Shown here: positions 7,694 to 15,404 of the stretch, piece after piece
How positions within the stretch are numbered: the first letter of the stretch is position 1
Layout: each line of letters opens with the position of its first letter
Assembly (NCBI GenBank): GCA_024280375.1
Contig: JAJRQF010000126.1
Location: forward strand, 1-44,059
Direction of reading: 5' to 3'
DNA length: 44,059 nucleotides
DNA from: Alphaproteobacteria bacterium
GTDB taxonomy: Bacteria; Pseudomonadota; Alphaproteobacteria; Rhizobiales; Rhizobiaceae
The notes under the pieces: generated by a model
What the model saw: only the letters and a program-made list of their open reading frames with translations
Told to the model about the DNA's origin: nothing
The model's database searches: none
Translations under genes and position numbers: made by a program

Positions 7694-8359
7694 ATGACTT
7701 TAGTATTCAGTCGGAATTTTGATGATGAAGAGAATTGGAAAAGCGGGAAAAATTGTTCTTGTGACAAACACAGCCAAGAGGAAGTTGATGCTCTTATCGA
7801 AGCAACGAAGTCCAAAGCATTCCAATCTGGACTTAAGGAAGGGTACGACACCGCCTGGGCCAAATTTAATGGAGAGGCCGATCTAATCCAAAACGATGCA
7901 TTGGAGGATATCCGAACCCAGTTACGGGCATTGTTAGAAAAGATCAACGATCACAGAACCGCGCTGGAATCTCAAATTCTAGATTACACCCTTTCGATTT
8001 GCGAACAGGTCTTTCCATATCTTCAACACAGCCAATCCCATGAGCGTGCTTTGACTCAGATTAAGAAAACCATGCGCTTGGCCATGAATAGCCCGCATAT
8101 CAACATCATACTATCAAATGACGCGCTACCAAAATTGACCCCGTTTGTTGAACAAATAGCAATTGAGCTGGGCATAATAGATCAAATTAAACTGTCATCC
8201 GATGATAAACTTGAAGACGGAGCAACCATAGTTGAGTGGCAAAACGGCTTCATGGATTACAGTTTTGATGTTGTTTGTGAGCGGATTTTATCTGCTCTGA
8301 AAGCTGTGCAAACAACGATTCCAACTACTCTGATAAATGGAAGTGAAGACCGTGCCTGA
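7694..8359 (+). CDS. fliH: FliH-like export ATPase regulator
   Basis: The 221-residue product follows fliF by 3 bp and overlaps fliN. It has a long helical middle with the spaced glycines of FliH proteins (KAFQSGLKEGYDTAWAKF, about residues 41-58) and a C-terminal domain (ILSNDALPKL, then IVEWQNGFMDYSFD, where FliH proteins have a tryptophan-glycine strand). FliH holds the ATPase FliI, encoded at 21564, at the C ring and restrains it. Sequence similarity in this family is weak, so the call rests on pattern, length and position. Confidence 0.75.
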   Translation: MTLVFSRNFDDEENWKSGKNCSCDKHSQEEVDALIEATKSKAFQSGLKEGYDTAWAKFNGEADLIQNDALEDIRTQLRALLEKINDHRTALESQILDYTLSICEQVFPYLQHSQSHERALTQIKKTMRLAMNSPHINIILSNDALPKLTPFVEQIAIELGIIDQIKLSSDDKLEDGATIVEWQNGFMDYSFDVVCERILSALKAVQTTIPTTLINGSEDRA

Positions 8360-8750
8360 AGAAACCACACCTCCGACAAACGAAAATGTCCAAACCTCTG
8401 AAGGTAAGATAAAAGACATCTTGCCAGAATTACAAACCGACGAGGATTTTCAGTCGGCCAACCCGACAGCCCCGCCTCAAGGTGACGCAAGTCGAAGTAA
8501 AAGCATTGACGCAATGTTGAATGTCGACATGAAAATCCAGATTGTTCTTGGTCACGGCCGCATGCCAATTGCTGATTTGCTAAAACTAAGCCGAGGCTCC
8601 GTTATTGAGCTGGATAGACGTATTGGGGAACCCGTCGATATCGTCATCAACCAAAGTCTGGTGGCACGCGGTGACTTGATCAAAGTTGGTGAGAACCGCA
8701 TTGGCATTTCTTTGACAGAGATTGTCAAAGATTACATCCTTGAAAACTGA
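8337..8750 (+). CDS. fliN: flagellar motor switch protein FliN
   Basis: The last 75 residues form the SpoA/FliN domain: LNVDMKIQIVLGHGRMPIAD, LLKLSRGSVIELDR, VDIVINQSLVARGDLIKVGE and RIGISLTEIV are standard FliN blocks. The first 60 residues are polar and variable. FliN is the lowest ring of the switch and binds FliH. The start is ATG 8337 inside the end of fliH; GTG 8343 and later codons are alternatives. fliP begins 2 bp after the stop. Length 137 is usual. Confidence 0.95.
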   Translation: MEVKTVPEETTPPTNENVQTSEGKIKDILPELQTDEDFQSANPTAPPQGDASRSKSIDAMLNVDMKIQIVLGHGRMPIADLLKLSRGSVIELDRRIGEPVDIVINQSLVARGDLIKVGENRIGISLTEIVKDYILEN

Positions 8751-8752
8751 CC

Positions 8753-9607
8753 ATGAATTACGGCGCTCCAAAAAATTGGGTTGGCATTTTGTTGAAAATA
8801 CTCGGGGTTTTCGTTCTGAGCGTCGCCATAAGTCTTGCTTTAACCACCAGCCTATTTGCACAAGACAGCGGTGCAAGTCTGCTGGAATCGCTTTCCGGTG
8901 CGCTCAGTAATGCTCCTACTGGGTCAGACGAGCGCGCTACCCTAAGCGGCAATATCATTCGACTTGTTGCCCTGATGACAGTCCTTAGCATTGCGCCCGG
9001 CCTTTTGGTCGTTATGACAAGCTTTACCCGCTTTATTATTGTTTTTTCAATTCTGCGTTCGGCATTGGGCCTAAACCAGACTCCGCCAAACATCGTGCTT
9101 TCCAGCATGGCTTTGTTCATGACATTTTTTGTCATGCAACCGGTTTTTGAGGATGCCTGGACAGATGGAGTTGAGCCACTGCTAAGCAATTCAATCACAG
9201 AGACACAGGCATTTCCACGGATTGCAGAGCCGTTCAAACTGTTTATGTATGCCAACACACGTGATCAAGATATCGAACTTTTTCGCAATATTGCGGCAGA
9301 AAGCGGCGGCACTGCAACCTTGGAGAATCCGCAGTCAGTTGATGATGTGGGTTGGCGTGAGTTGGTCCCCGCCTTTATGATTTCAGAATTGCGTCGCGCC
9401 TTTTACATTGGCTTCCTGATTTATCTTCCCTTTGTGGCAATCGATTTAATTGTTGCATCGGTACTGATGGCTGCCGGCATGATGATGATGCCCCCCGTTC
9501 TTATTTCACTGCCCTTTAAAATTATCTTCTTCGTTCTGATTGACGGCTGGTACATGCTGGCTGGCAGTCTCATGGAGAGCTATTTGCCTGCGGTGGGAGG
9601 CGGCTAA
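8753..9607 (+). CDS. fliP: flagellar export gate protein FliP
   Basis: FliP is the central subunit of the FliPQR export gate. The 284-residue product has an N-terminal signal peptide ending near SLFAQDS, then the conserved block LSIAPGLLVVMTSFTRFIIV and FSILRSALGLNQTPPN, a periplasmic loop, and the C-terminal segments ISELRRAFYIGFLIYLPFV, ASVLMAAGMMMMPPV and LPFKIIFFVLIDGW, all typical. It lies between fliN (2 bp) and fliG (2 bp). No fliO was found next to it. fliQ and fliR are in the other operon at 24218 and 27358. Confidence 0.97.
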   Translation: MNYGAPKNWVGILLKILGVFVLSVAISLALTTSLFAQDSGASLLESLSGALSNAPTGSDERATLSGNIIRLVALMTVLSIAPGLLVVMTSFTRFIIVFSILRSALGLNQTPPNIVLSSMALFMTFFVMQPVFEDAWTDGVEPLLSNSITETQAFPRIAEPFKLFMYANTRDQDIELFRNIAAESGGTATLENPQSVDDVGWRELVPAFMISELRRAFYIGFLIYLPFVAIDLIVASVLMAAGMMMMPPVLISLPFKIIFFVLIDGWYMLAGSLMESYLPAVGGG

Positions 9608-9609
9608 AT

Positions 9610-10731
9610 GTGGAACTTTCAACACCATCACAACCTGGTACAAGTAAAGGATTAACTTCCGTCATGGCTTCAACATCTATTGCGCATTCAAGTTCACCTG
9701 GGCCCCTGATTGGCCTACCAAGGTGGAAAACCTTTAAAGGCAAGGAAAAAGCCGCAATTGTTTTTCTTTGCCTCGGTGAAAAACGCGGCGCGGAAATGAT
9801 GAAAAAACTTTCCTCGGTTGAAATTGAACAAATAACAGCTGCAATTTCTGGCCTTGGCAGCATTACAGGCGAAGAAGTCGAAGCTGTTATCATGGAGTTT
9901 GCAAAATTGTTTGCACAAGACAGCGGCCTGTTTGGTTCACTTTCCATAGCAGAAAAAATGCTGCGGGAATTCCTGCCAGAAGACCAATTGCAAGAAGTTC
10001 TCGACAACGTAAGCGGTCCAATTAAAGAACGTGACCTTTGGGCCCGGTTCAATGCGCAAAGTGAAACGGTTATTGCCGAGTACCTTGCAGGCGAACACGA
10101 ACAAACCGCTGCGGCCATTCTATCCAAACTAAAGCCGAGTATGGCGGCAAAGGTCATTCCACTCTTGCCTGCTGAGACCATGCAAGATGTGGTGGAGCGG
10201 ATGATCACATTAGAATCAATCCCAAGCCCAATCATGGAGCAAATAGAAGAATCTTTGCAAAACGACGTGATGGACAATACTTCGCACGCAGCAGAAGAAG
10301 AAATGCAGACCCATATGGCAAATATTTTCAATCATCTCAATCCGGAAATGTTTGCATCCATCTCTTCTGGATTAGAAACCAACTGTGCCGATACATTGAA
10401 CGGTATCAAGAAAAAGATGTTCACATTTGGTGACCTCATAGGTCTGGACCCCAGGGATCTTGCCAAGATTACCCGCAACCTTCAAGGCGATACCTTGCCG
10501 CTTGCTCTTCGCGGGGCAAGCAAAGAGTTAAGGGATCATTTTTTAAATGCACTCCCTTCTCGAAGTCGGGATATGCTACTTGAAGAAATGAACTCTATGG
10601 GGCCAGTCAAAGGCAGTGATGTGCGAGCGGCACAAATGTTGATGGTTGATCAAACCAAATTATTGGTTGAAGAAGGTGAAATTTCTTTACCAAGCGATGA
10701 AGACGACGACGATGACGATATCTTTGAATAG
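9610..10731 (+). CDS. fliG: flagellar motor switch protein FliG
   Basis: FliG links the MS ring to the C ring and receives torque from MotA. The 373-residue product shows the N-terminal FliF-binding domain (KEKAAIVFLCLGEKRGAEMM), the middle GEHEQTAAAILSKLKP (EHPQTIA-like) motif, and the C-terminal torque helix (KKMFTFGDLIGLDPRDLAKI ... LPLALRGASKELRDHFLNAL). It ends with an unusual acidic run (DEDDDDDDIFE). GTG 9610 is preceded by GGAGG at eight bases; ATG 9664 is a possible later start. The stop is only 3 bp before the right arm of the inverted repeat, so sequence that once followed fliG may have been displaced. Confidence 0.97.
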   Translation: MELSTPSQPGTSKGLTSVMASTSIAHSSSPGPLIGLPRWKTFKGKEKAAIVFLCLGEKRGAEMMKKLSSVEIEQITAAISGLGSITGEEVEAVIMEFAKLFAQDSGLFGSLSIAEKMLREFLPEDQLQEVLDNVSGPIKERDLWARFNAQSETVIAEYLAGEHEQTAAAILSKLKPSMAAKVIPLLPAETMQDVVERMITLESIPSPIMEQIEESLQNDVMDNTSHAAEEEMQTHMANIFNHLNPEMFASISSGLETNCADTLNGIKKKMFTFGDLIGLDPRDLAKITRNLQGDTLPLALRGASKELRDHFLNALPSRSRDMLLEEMNSMGPVKGSDVRAAQMLMVDQTKLLVEEGEISLPSDEDDDDDDIFE

Positions 10732-10734
10732 ACA

Positions 10735-10823
10735 GCCACAGCCTTGAAGGATCCTATGGGTTTGATGGCGAGAAGCAATCCAGTTCTGTGTTGTTTTCGC
10801 AACACATTGATCAGTCGATGTAA
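10735..10823 (+). pseudogene. 3' fragment of flgN upstream of the flagellin gene
   Basis: In frame this reads HSLEGSYGFDGEKQ and on to HIDQSM, stop at TAA 10821-10823, the same as the tail of the flgN gene at 166-587 except for one base (10781). There is no start codon or body. It is a carried-along fragment that marks the boundary of a duplication of the flgN-flagellin region. Confidence 0.85.
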
Positions 10824-10885
10824 ATCTATTGAAACGACAGGAATATTTTCTTGTTTAAGTTCAATTCTATGTTAGCGATTGTTCA

Positions 10886-10917
10886 TGTGGTATCCCCACA
10901 CTTCGTCAGAAAGACGA
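10886..10917 (+). promoter_or_regulatory. paired stem-loops in the flagellin leader
   Basis: Two short hairpins stand in tandem: TGTGG (10886-10890) with CCACA (10896-10900), and TCGTC (10903-10907) with GACGA (10913-10917). Both are unchanged in the left copy. In Caulobacter the FlbT protein acts on the flagellin mRNA leader; since flbT is encoded just downstream, these stems are candidate targets. The transcription start is not known, so their presence in the mRNA is assumed. Confidence 0.4.
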
Positions 10918-10945
10918 TTTAACAAAGCAGAAAACTGGAGAAGTT

Positions 10946-11782
10946 ATGTCTTCTATACTTACAAACAATGCCGCCACGTCGGCATTGTCGGCCTTGCGGT
11001 CGATAAACAGCAATCTCGATCAAACCCAAAATCGCATCAGTTCTGGCCTGAAAGTTTCTTCCGGCAAGGATAACGCGGCGTTTTTCAGCATCTCTGAGAC
11101 GTTGAAATCCGACAGCGGGATTTTTAACTCGATTAACGACAGTCTGACATTGACCAAAAACTCGATCTCGACAGCTCGGCTTGGCGCCGAAACTGTTGTC
11201 GATCTGGTCAATCAATTTGCAGAACGGGTTGCTTTTGCACAAGGCGGTTCCGCCAGCGTGCGCGCCTCTGTTCAGGACGAGCTTGATGAGTTGGCAGCGC
11301 GGATCGATACCACGATCAGCCAGTCAACTTTCAACGGTGAAGATCTGGTAAACAGCTCTTCCGCAGTGACTGTGGTAACAGGCATTACCCGCACCAGCGC
11401 TGGTTCGGTCAGCACAACAACGATCACTTTCGACCAGCAAGACTTGGGTGCAATCCAATCCGCGCTGGCAGCAATTGATCTGACCACCAGTTCTACAACA
11501 GCACTTCTGGCCACCGATCTGGGCACCGTTACAACCCAATTGTCCGCGGCAACTGATTCAGCAACTTCGCTGGGTATCGCAGAGAAATCCATCGAAACAC
11601 AGCAGACATTCTTGACAGAATTGTCTGATCGTCTGGACAGCAGTGTTGGCGCAATCGTTGATGCAAACCTCGAAAAAGAGGCCGCACGGCTTCAATCCTT
11701 ACAGGTACAACAACAGCTGGCGTCACAATCGCTTTCAATTGCAAATCAGGCACCGCAGAACATCCTGAGCCTATTCAGATAA
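10946..11782 (+). CDS. fliC: flagellin (filament subunit)
   Basis: The 278-residue product has the two conserved ends of flagellin: an N-terminal coiled-coil region (NNAATSALSALRSINSNLDQTQNRISSG; SGKDNAAFFSISETLKSD; LGAETVVDLVNQF) and a C-terminal one (VDANLEKEAARLQSLQVQQQL and SIANQAPQNILSLFR). The central part is short and rich in Ser and Thr (TSSTTALLATDL, SVSTTTITF), offering many sites for O-glycosylation. The start is ATG 10946 with GGAG at a good distance. It is followed by hairpins, then flaF and flbT. Its leader and first codons are repeated inverted at the left window end. Confidence 0.97.
   Translation: MSSILTNNAATSALSALRSINSNLDQTQNRISSGLKVSSGKDNAAFFSISETLKSDSGIFNSINDSLTLTKNSISTARLGAETVVDLVNQFAERVAFAQGGSASVRASVQDELDELAARIDTTISQSTFNGEDLVNSSSAVTVVTGITRTSAGSVSTTTITFDQQDLGAIQSALAAIDLTTSSTTALLATDLGTVTTQLSAATDSATSLGIAEKSIETQQTFLTELSDRLDSSVGAIVDANLEKEAARLQSLQVQQQLASQSLSIANQAPQNILSLFR
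10965..10988 (+). promoter_or_regulatory. strong hairpin inside the first flagellin codons
   Basis: ACAATGCCG (10965-10973) and CGGCATTGT (10980-10988) are perfect nine-base inverted arms around a six-base loop, covering codons 7 to 15 of flagellin. The same hairpin occupies 1-24 at the left end. A stem so close to the start codon could slow or control translation, or protect the message. Confidence 0.5.
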
Positions 11783-11838
11783 CAGACCTAAAACGGTCTG
11801 ATCGAATAATAGGGAGGGCGGTGTGATGAGGACCGCCC
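11783..11838 (+). terminator. two hairpins after flagellin, probable terminator or mRNA processing site
   Basis: CAGACC (11783-11788) pairs with GGTCTG (11795-11800) starting on the flagellin stop codon, and GGGCGGT (11816-11822) pairs with ACCGCCC (11832-11838). There is no T run after either, so this may not be a classical factor-independent terminator. It could reduce read-through into flaF or stabilise the flagellin message. Confidence 0.5.
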
Positions 11839-11878
11839 GACCGACCCTAGCCAAGTCGAGCAGCTACTGGTTAGAACA

Positions 11879-11905
11879 TTAACCTTGTACGCAGATACAA
11901 GTTAA
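11879..11905 (+). promoter_or_regulatory. near-perfect palindrome in the flaF leader
   Basis: TTAACCTTGTA (11879-11889) and TACAAGTTAA (11896-11905) pair across a six-base loop with one bulged C. It lies 22 bp before the flaF start. It could be an RNA stem controlling flaF-flbT or a protein binding site. Confidence 0.4.
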
Positions 11906-11927
11906 TTTTGAAAGAGAAGAAACGATC

Positions 11928-12326
11928 ATGGGCATTGAGTCATATAAGAACATCATTCGGGAATGTGAATCACCAAGACAGATGGAGCGTCGAATATTGG
12001 CACGAATTACAGGTGCTTTGATACAATACGCAGAGGAATATGACGGGGCAGCAGATGCCGAAGATAGACTGGGAATTTTGTACAATGGCTTGGGAGAAAG
12101 CCTTGTGGAAAACCAGCTTTTTTGGCGCATTTTGAAAAATGATGTAGCATCAAAAGGGAATTCACTTGATACCAAATTGAAGGGATCACTTATTTCAATC
12201 GCGCTTTGGGTTGAGCGGGAAACCAATTCGGTAATGGGCGGTACTGAAGGTGTGCAAGATCTTATTGCCGTTAATCAGAATATTATTGCTGGTCTGGCAG
12301 GTACGGGCGCGGCGCAAAGGGGGTAA
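11928..12326 (+). CDS. flaF: flagellar biosynthesis regulator FlaF
   Basis: The 132-residue product matches the FlaF family: SYKNIIRECESPRQMERRIL at the start, a central LYNGLGESLVENQLFWRIL and ISIALWVERETNSVM. FlaF is needed for flagellin synthesis or secretion in alphaproteobacteria and works opposite FlbT; it also acts like a flagellin chaperone. It lies 145 bp downstream of flagellin, with hairpins between, and 5 bp upstream of flbT. The cluster has no fliS, so FlaF may fill the chaperone role. Confidence 0.92.
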   Translation: MGIESYKNIIRECESPRQMERRILARITGALIQYAEEYDGAADAEDRLGILYNGLGESLVENQLFWRILKNDVASKGNSLDTKLKGSLISIALWVERETNSVMGGTEGVQDLIAVNQNIIAGLAGTGAAQRG

Positions 12327-12331
12327 GGCAA

Positions 12332-12781
12332 TTGCCACTAAGACTGACCTTAAAACCTGACGAGCGGATCATTGTGAATGGATGTGCCATTCGCAATGCA
12401 TCCCGACGTCAAACCTTGACGATCGAAAACCGAGCCGACGTGGTGCGTGGCAATGACTTGCTAAAAGAGCAAGAAGCCAACACACCCGTCACCAGAGTGT
12501 ATTTTTCGATACAGACGATTTTGGTCGCCGCAGAGTTGCGGGAAGATTTTACGCCACAAATCCAAAGAAACCTTGCTGAATTGATGTCAGTTTTTGGTTT
12601 AGAATATAGAGATAATATTGTAAAGGCCGCCAATTTTGTGAGTGTCGGCGACTATTACAAAGCGTTACGGGCATTGAGCGGCCTGATAAAACATGAACGG
12701 CAGTTGCTGGACCTAATTGCAACTAGTGTCGGCGCAGATGCGGCCCATTCTACCGAAGCCCCCGAGGAAGAAACACAATGA
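12332..12781 (+). CDS. flbT: flagellin mRNA regulator FlbT
   Basis: The product starts PLRLTLKPDERIIVNGCAI, the standard FlbT opening, and continues with TPVTRVYFSIQTILVAAEL and NFVSVGDYYKALRALSGLI. FlbT represses flagellin translation by acting on its mRNA leader in Caulobacter and activates in some relatives. The start is TTG 12332, chosen because the FlbT N-terminus begins exactly there. The stop overlaps the DUF1217 gene start by 4 bp. The C-terminal tail (HSTEAPEEETQ) is variable and acidic. Confidence 0.93.
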   Translation: MPLRLTLKPDERIIVNGCAIRNASRRQTLTIENRADVVRGNDLLKEQEANTPVTRVYFSIQTILVAAELREDFTPQIQRNLAELMSVFGLEYRDNIVKAANFVSVGDYYKALRALSGLIKHERQLLDLIATSVGADAAHSTEAPEEETQ

Positions 12782-13605
12782 TACCCCTCCAAGGTCTAAG
12801 TTCCTTCCTCGGGTTGGCTTTGGTAGATGCCACGCGTGATCGCCAGATCCAGTCTATCCAAAACTCTGCACAGGGCAAACGTGAAATCACCGCATTTCGA
12901 GAACGCATAGGCAATATCGAAACTGTGGATCAATTGATGGAGGACAATGAACTCTATGTTTTTGTGATGAAAGCATATGATCTGGAAGATCAGATATTTG
13001 GCAAGGCACTGATGGCGAAGGTTTTGAAAAGTGACTTGGACGATCCTAAGGCTTTGGTAAATCGACTAACGGACCAAAGGTTCAGAGATTTGAACCGGGA
13101 TTTGGGGTTTCTGCCTGACGATGCCGGCAACAACAACACGTTCTTGATACCATGGCAGGACAAAATGGTTGATCGGTTTGTTGAACGTCAATTCATCAAT
13201 GGGCAGGCAGATCAGAATGCAACCATCGGAACGGCCCTGGAATTTAGGAGACTAGCACCCTCCATTACCGAACCGTTTGGTTTTCTGAAAAATGCTGAGC
13301 TATCGGAGTTTATTCGTACGACATTGGGGATACCGGCCGCATCTGCTGGCCTAGATATTGATCGACAGGCGGACCTTATCGACAAAAAGTTTGATTTCGA
13401 TAAATTGCAAGACCCTGCTGAAATTGAAAAATTGATAATTAAATACACGGCCATTAAAGATGCACAAAATGGCGCTAATACTTCAGCAAACATCGCCGTA
13501 CAGTTAATGAATGCGGCTGTTAATGTCAGTTCAAGTGGGCGGTTTGTGCCCATTACCATAGACATAGAATCAATCAGGCAAATTCCAAGAGGCGCCTATA
13601 GCTAA
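12778..13605 (+). CDS. DUF1217 flagellar-cluster protein
   Basis: The 275-residue product shows the DUF1217 pattern: an N-terminal stretch with IQNSAQGKREITAFRERI, then YVFVMKAYDLEDQIFGKALM, KALVNRLTDQRFRDL and MVDRFVERQFI. The family is common in flagellar clusters of Rhodobacterales and Rhizobiales and has no settled function. No signal peptide is obvious, and the helical, non-cytoplasmic-looking repeat suggests it could be an exported structural protein; that is inference. It overlaps flbT and ends the plus-strand group that starts with flagellin; motB comes from the opposite side. Confidence 0.8.
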   Translation: MIPLQGLSSFLGLALVDATRDRQIQSIQNSAQGKREITAFRERIGNIETVDQLMEDNELYVFVMKAYDLEDQIFGKALMAKVLKSDLDDPKALVNRLTDQRFRDLNRDLGFLPDDAGNNNTFLIPWQDKMVDRFVERQFINGQADQNATIGTALEFRRLAPSITEPFGFLKNAELSEFIRTTLGIPAASAGLDIDRQADLIDKKFDFDKLQDPAEIEKLIIKYTAIKDAQNGANTSANIAVQLMNAAVNVSSSGRFVPITIDIESIRQIPRGAYS

Positions 13606-13666
13606 GGCGACTTGTTTGGTTCCAAAATTTGCGGTGTATATCCTTTTTAGGAAGGCCTGATGCAAC

Positions 13667-14653
13667 CTAAGTTGGGTCTGGGTATAGTAAAAGAATGCCA
13701 ATCCGACGGTTTTCTGGCGCTTTGGGAGAAGCTTTGTTCAGCAGTTTTTTGTCAGCAAATCCCGAAACGCGTCGTATTTTTTGTGGGTTTGTGCCTGAAG
13801 CAATCATAATCCGTCTTGTCGCATTTGCTCGATCTGTTGAAAGATCCCAGTTGTCATATCCGGTCTGGCGCGAAAAGGGCGCCGCATCGGTGTGCCCGGA
13901 AATCTCAATTGGATAAGGCATATCGACAATGGTTTGGGATATAGCTTGAATAACGTCGCGTGTATTTGATTGAACTTTTGCGCTGCCAGTGTGGAACATT
14001 GCTTGGCCTTTGTGATCCACCAATTGAACCAAAAGGCCGTCTTGCACGATTTCAAATGTTAAATTGTTACTCAGGTCTGCAATTTTTGAATTGGCTATTA
14101 TAGAGCTTTCGATCTGCTCTCGTACGGAGTCCAAAACCTCTTCACGCTCTTCTTTTTTGCGGTTTAATTCATCGGCGATGGCAAGGGCTGCAATGTCCAT
14201 TTTCGATTTTGTTTCTTCGCCCTCCATTTCGGCTTTACCAACTTGATCAGCGCCGTCAGCGGGAACAACTTCGTATTCCACAACAACGTCTGGTTCAGAT
14301 TCATTCAATCGGCTGTCAAATCTAGCCAGTGGGTTTTCCCTGCCAAAATTAGGAAGTTTTCCGATATTTTCGTCTCCAGTGGAACCGCCAAGAACGCCGT
14401 CTTTGCCCAAAACTGTTCCATCCAACAGCCCCTGGCCCCGGCCACCTGCTTGGGAAAGGCTGGGGGTAAAATAATCGGCCAAACCACGTTTTGCTTTTTC
14501 ATCAGAGGAGGCAAGAATCCACATCAATAGGAAAAAAGCCATCATAGCGGTCATGAAATCTGCATAAGCAACTTTCCAACCACCCCCATGGTGGCCTCCA
14601 TGGCCATCGCCTTCAACTTTTTTAATGATAATGATGTTATTCTTGCTGGCCAT
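13667..14653 (-). CDS. motB: flagellar motor protein MotB
   Basis: The 328-residue product starts with a histidine-glycine-rich tail (GDGHGGHHGGGWKVAYADF), then one membrane helix (MTAMMAFFLLMWILA) carrying the proton-channel aspartate at residue 32. The C-terminal OmpA-like domain binds peptidoglycan (IEISGHTDAAPF, LSTDRANATRRIM). MotB makes the stator with MotA at 16089. It is the last gene of the minus-strand group motA-unknown-FliJ-like-mucR-motB, but a 99-bp gap with palindromes separates it from the mucR-like gene, so it may have its own promoter. Confidence 0.96.
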   Translation of the reverse strand: MASKNNIIIIKKVEGDGHGGHHGGGWKVAYADFMTAMMAFFLLMWILASSDEKAKRGLADYFTPSLSQAGGRGQGLLDGTVLGKDGVLGGSTGDENIGKLPNFGRENPLARFDSRLNESEPDVVVEYEVVPADGADQVGKAEMEGEETKSKMDIAALAIADELNRKKEEREEVLDSVREQIESSIIANSKIADLSNNLTFEIVQDGLLVQLVDHKGQAMFHTGSAKVQSNTRDVIQAISQTIVDMPYPIEISGHTDAAPFSRQTGYDNWDLSTDRANATRRIMIASGTNPQKIRRVSGFADKKLLNKASPKAPENRRIGILLLYPDPT

Positions 14654-14685
14654 TGTCTAAATACCTTTACAAATTCCACACGAAC

Positions 14686-14759
14686 AGCCGTGCGGCTTGA
14701 TAATCTTATTCATGGCATTTGGGGCATGAATTACTGCTCCCATCAAGAATAGCTATTCT
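14686..14759. promoter_or_regulatory. palindromes upstream of motB, one over the mucR-like stop codon
   Basis: AGAATAGCTATTCT (14746-14759) is a perfect 14-bp palindrome spanning the stop codon of the mucR-like gene, and AGCCG-TG-CGGCT (14686-14697) stands between it and motB. They could be operators for motB or an RNA stem between the two genes. Confidence 0.3.
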
Positions 14760-15184
14760 GCATAAGCTTTGTCGCTTTTGGGAACATCGCGATGGTATTT
14801 TCCAAGTCCGGCTTGTTTCGCATGCGCGGCTTTTCTGTCTGAATAGCTGGGAGCAACCAGAGGAATGGATTCTGGTAAATCAAATAATTTCCGATATTCG
14901 CTTTCACTCAACCCGTGCTCAGCACCAAGATGTCGTTTGAGCATTTTAAAGCCCTTGCCGCAACATAGGCAAAATACTTGATTTTGGCTTACAGCTTGGC
15001 TTATCGGCAAAGCTGGCTCCTGCTTCTTGGGTTGTTCCGTTGAAGTTTCAGTAATCGGAGAACTCAATTCTTTCCGTAGTTTGGAAACAAGTTCAACGAT
15101 TTCATCCGGTGTAACTTCCTGTCGTGCGGCATATGAAGCCGCAACTTGCGCTACTATTCTGTCGTGAGACTCTGCACTGCTCAT
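14753..15184 (-). CDS. MucR/Ros-type zinc-finger transcription regulator
   Basis: The 143-residue product matches MucR/Ros: an N-terminal VAQVAASYAARQEVTPDEIVELV helix, a zinc-finger segment CLCCGKGFKMLKRHLGAEH (about residues 72-90, with Cys and His ligands), then YRKLFDLPESIPLVAPSYSD and GLGKY near the end. MucR proteins bind AT-rich promoter DNA and repress motility or polysaccharide genes in rhizobia and relatives. The middle linker (ETSTEQPKKQEP) is longer than in many members. Its place within a motor gene group suggests local control of motility, possibly through the palindromes nearby. The upstream 220 bp holds its own promoter region. Confidence 0.88.
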   Translation of the reverse strand: MSSAESHDRIVAQVAASYAARQEVTPDEIVELVSKLRKELSSPITETSTEQPKKQEPALPISQAVSQNQVFCLCCGKGFKMLKRHLGAEHGLSESEYRKLFDLPESIPLVAPSYSDRKAAHAKQAGLGKYHRDVPKSDKAYAE

Positions 15185-15404
15185 TTTTCTGCCCCTAATA
15201 CTTCGAAAAGTTCATTTCTATTTCGGCACTCGACGCAAATCTATGTTTGCCTTGATCGCCGTTTCCTTTTCTTAGCAAACTTATATCACTACTATCTTTG
15301 AAATGTATACGTTTTTATTTGATACACATAAAAATGAGCAAATTTTCGCAATTGAATTCTTTGACACCTTTGTCTCAGCTGGATGAACTTGGGTGCCGTA
15401 AGGG

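Larger units (their letters stand above)
10735..10988 (+). repeat. right arm of the 254-bp inverted repeat
   Basis: This is the inverted partner of 1-254, with 252 of 254 bases matching. It contains the last codons of flgN with no flgN body, then the flagellin leader and the first 14 flagellin codons. Upstream of 10735 the sequences differ at once (fliG end here, flgN body there). Confidence 0.97.

Noticed and set aside
10735-10945. Sigma-54 (-24/-12) promoter for flagellin
   Set aside because: The TGGC near 10765 has no GC at the required spacing, and no other match was found by eye.
1-10988. Site-specific invertible switch (Hin/FimB type) at the inverted repeats
   Set aside because: No recombinase gene is in the window, and the arms are long stretches of gene sequence rather than short crossover sites; only homologous recombination is a reasonable mechanism.
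11783-11838. Classical factor-independent terminator after flagellin
   Set aside because: The stems are good but no T run follows, so it is listed only as a probable terminator or processing site.
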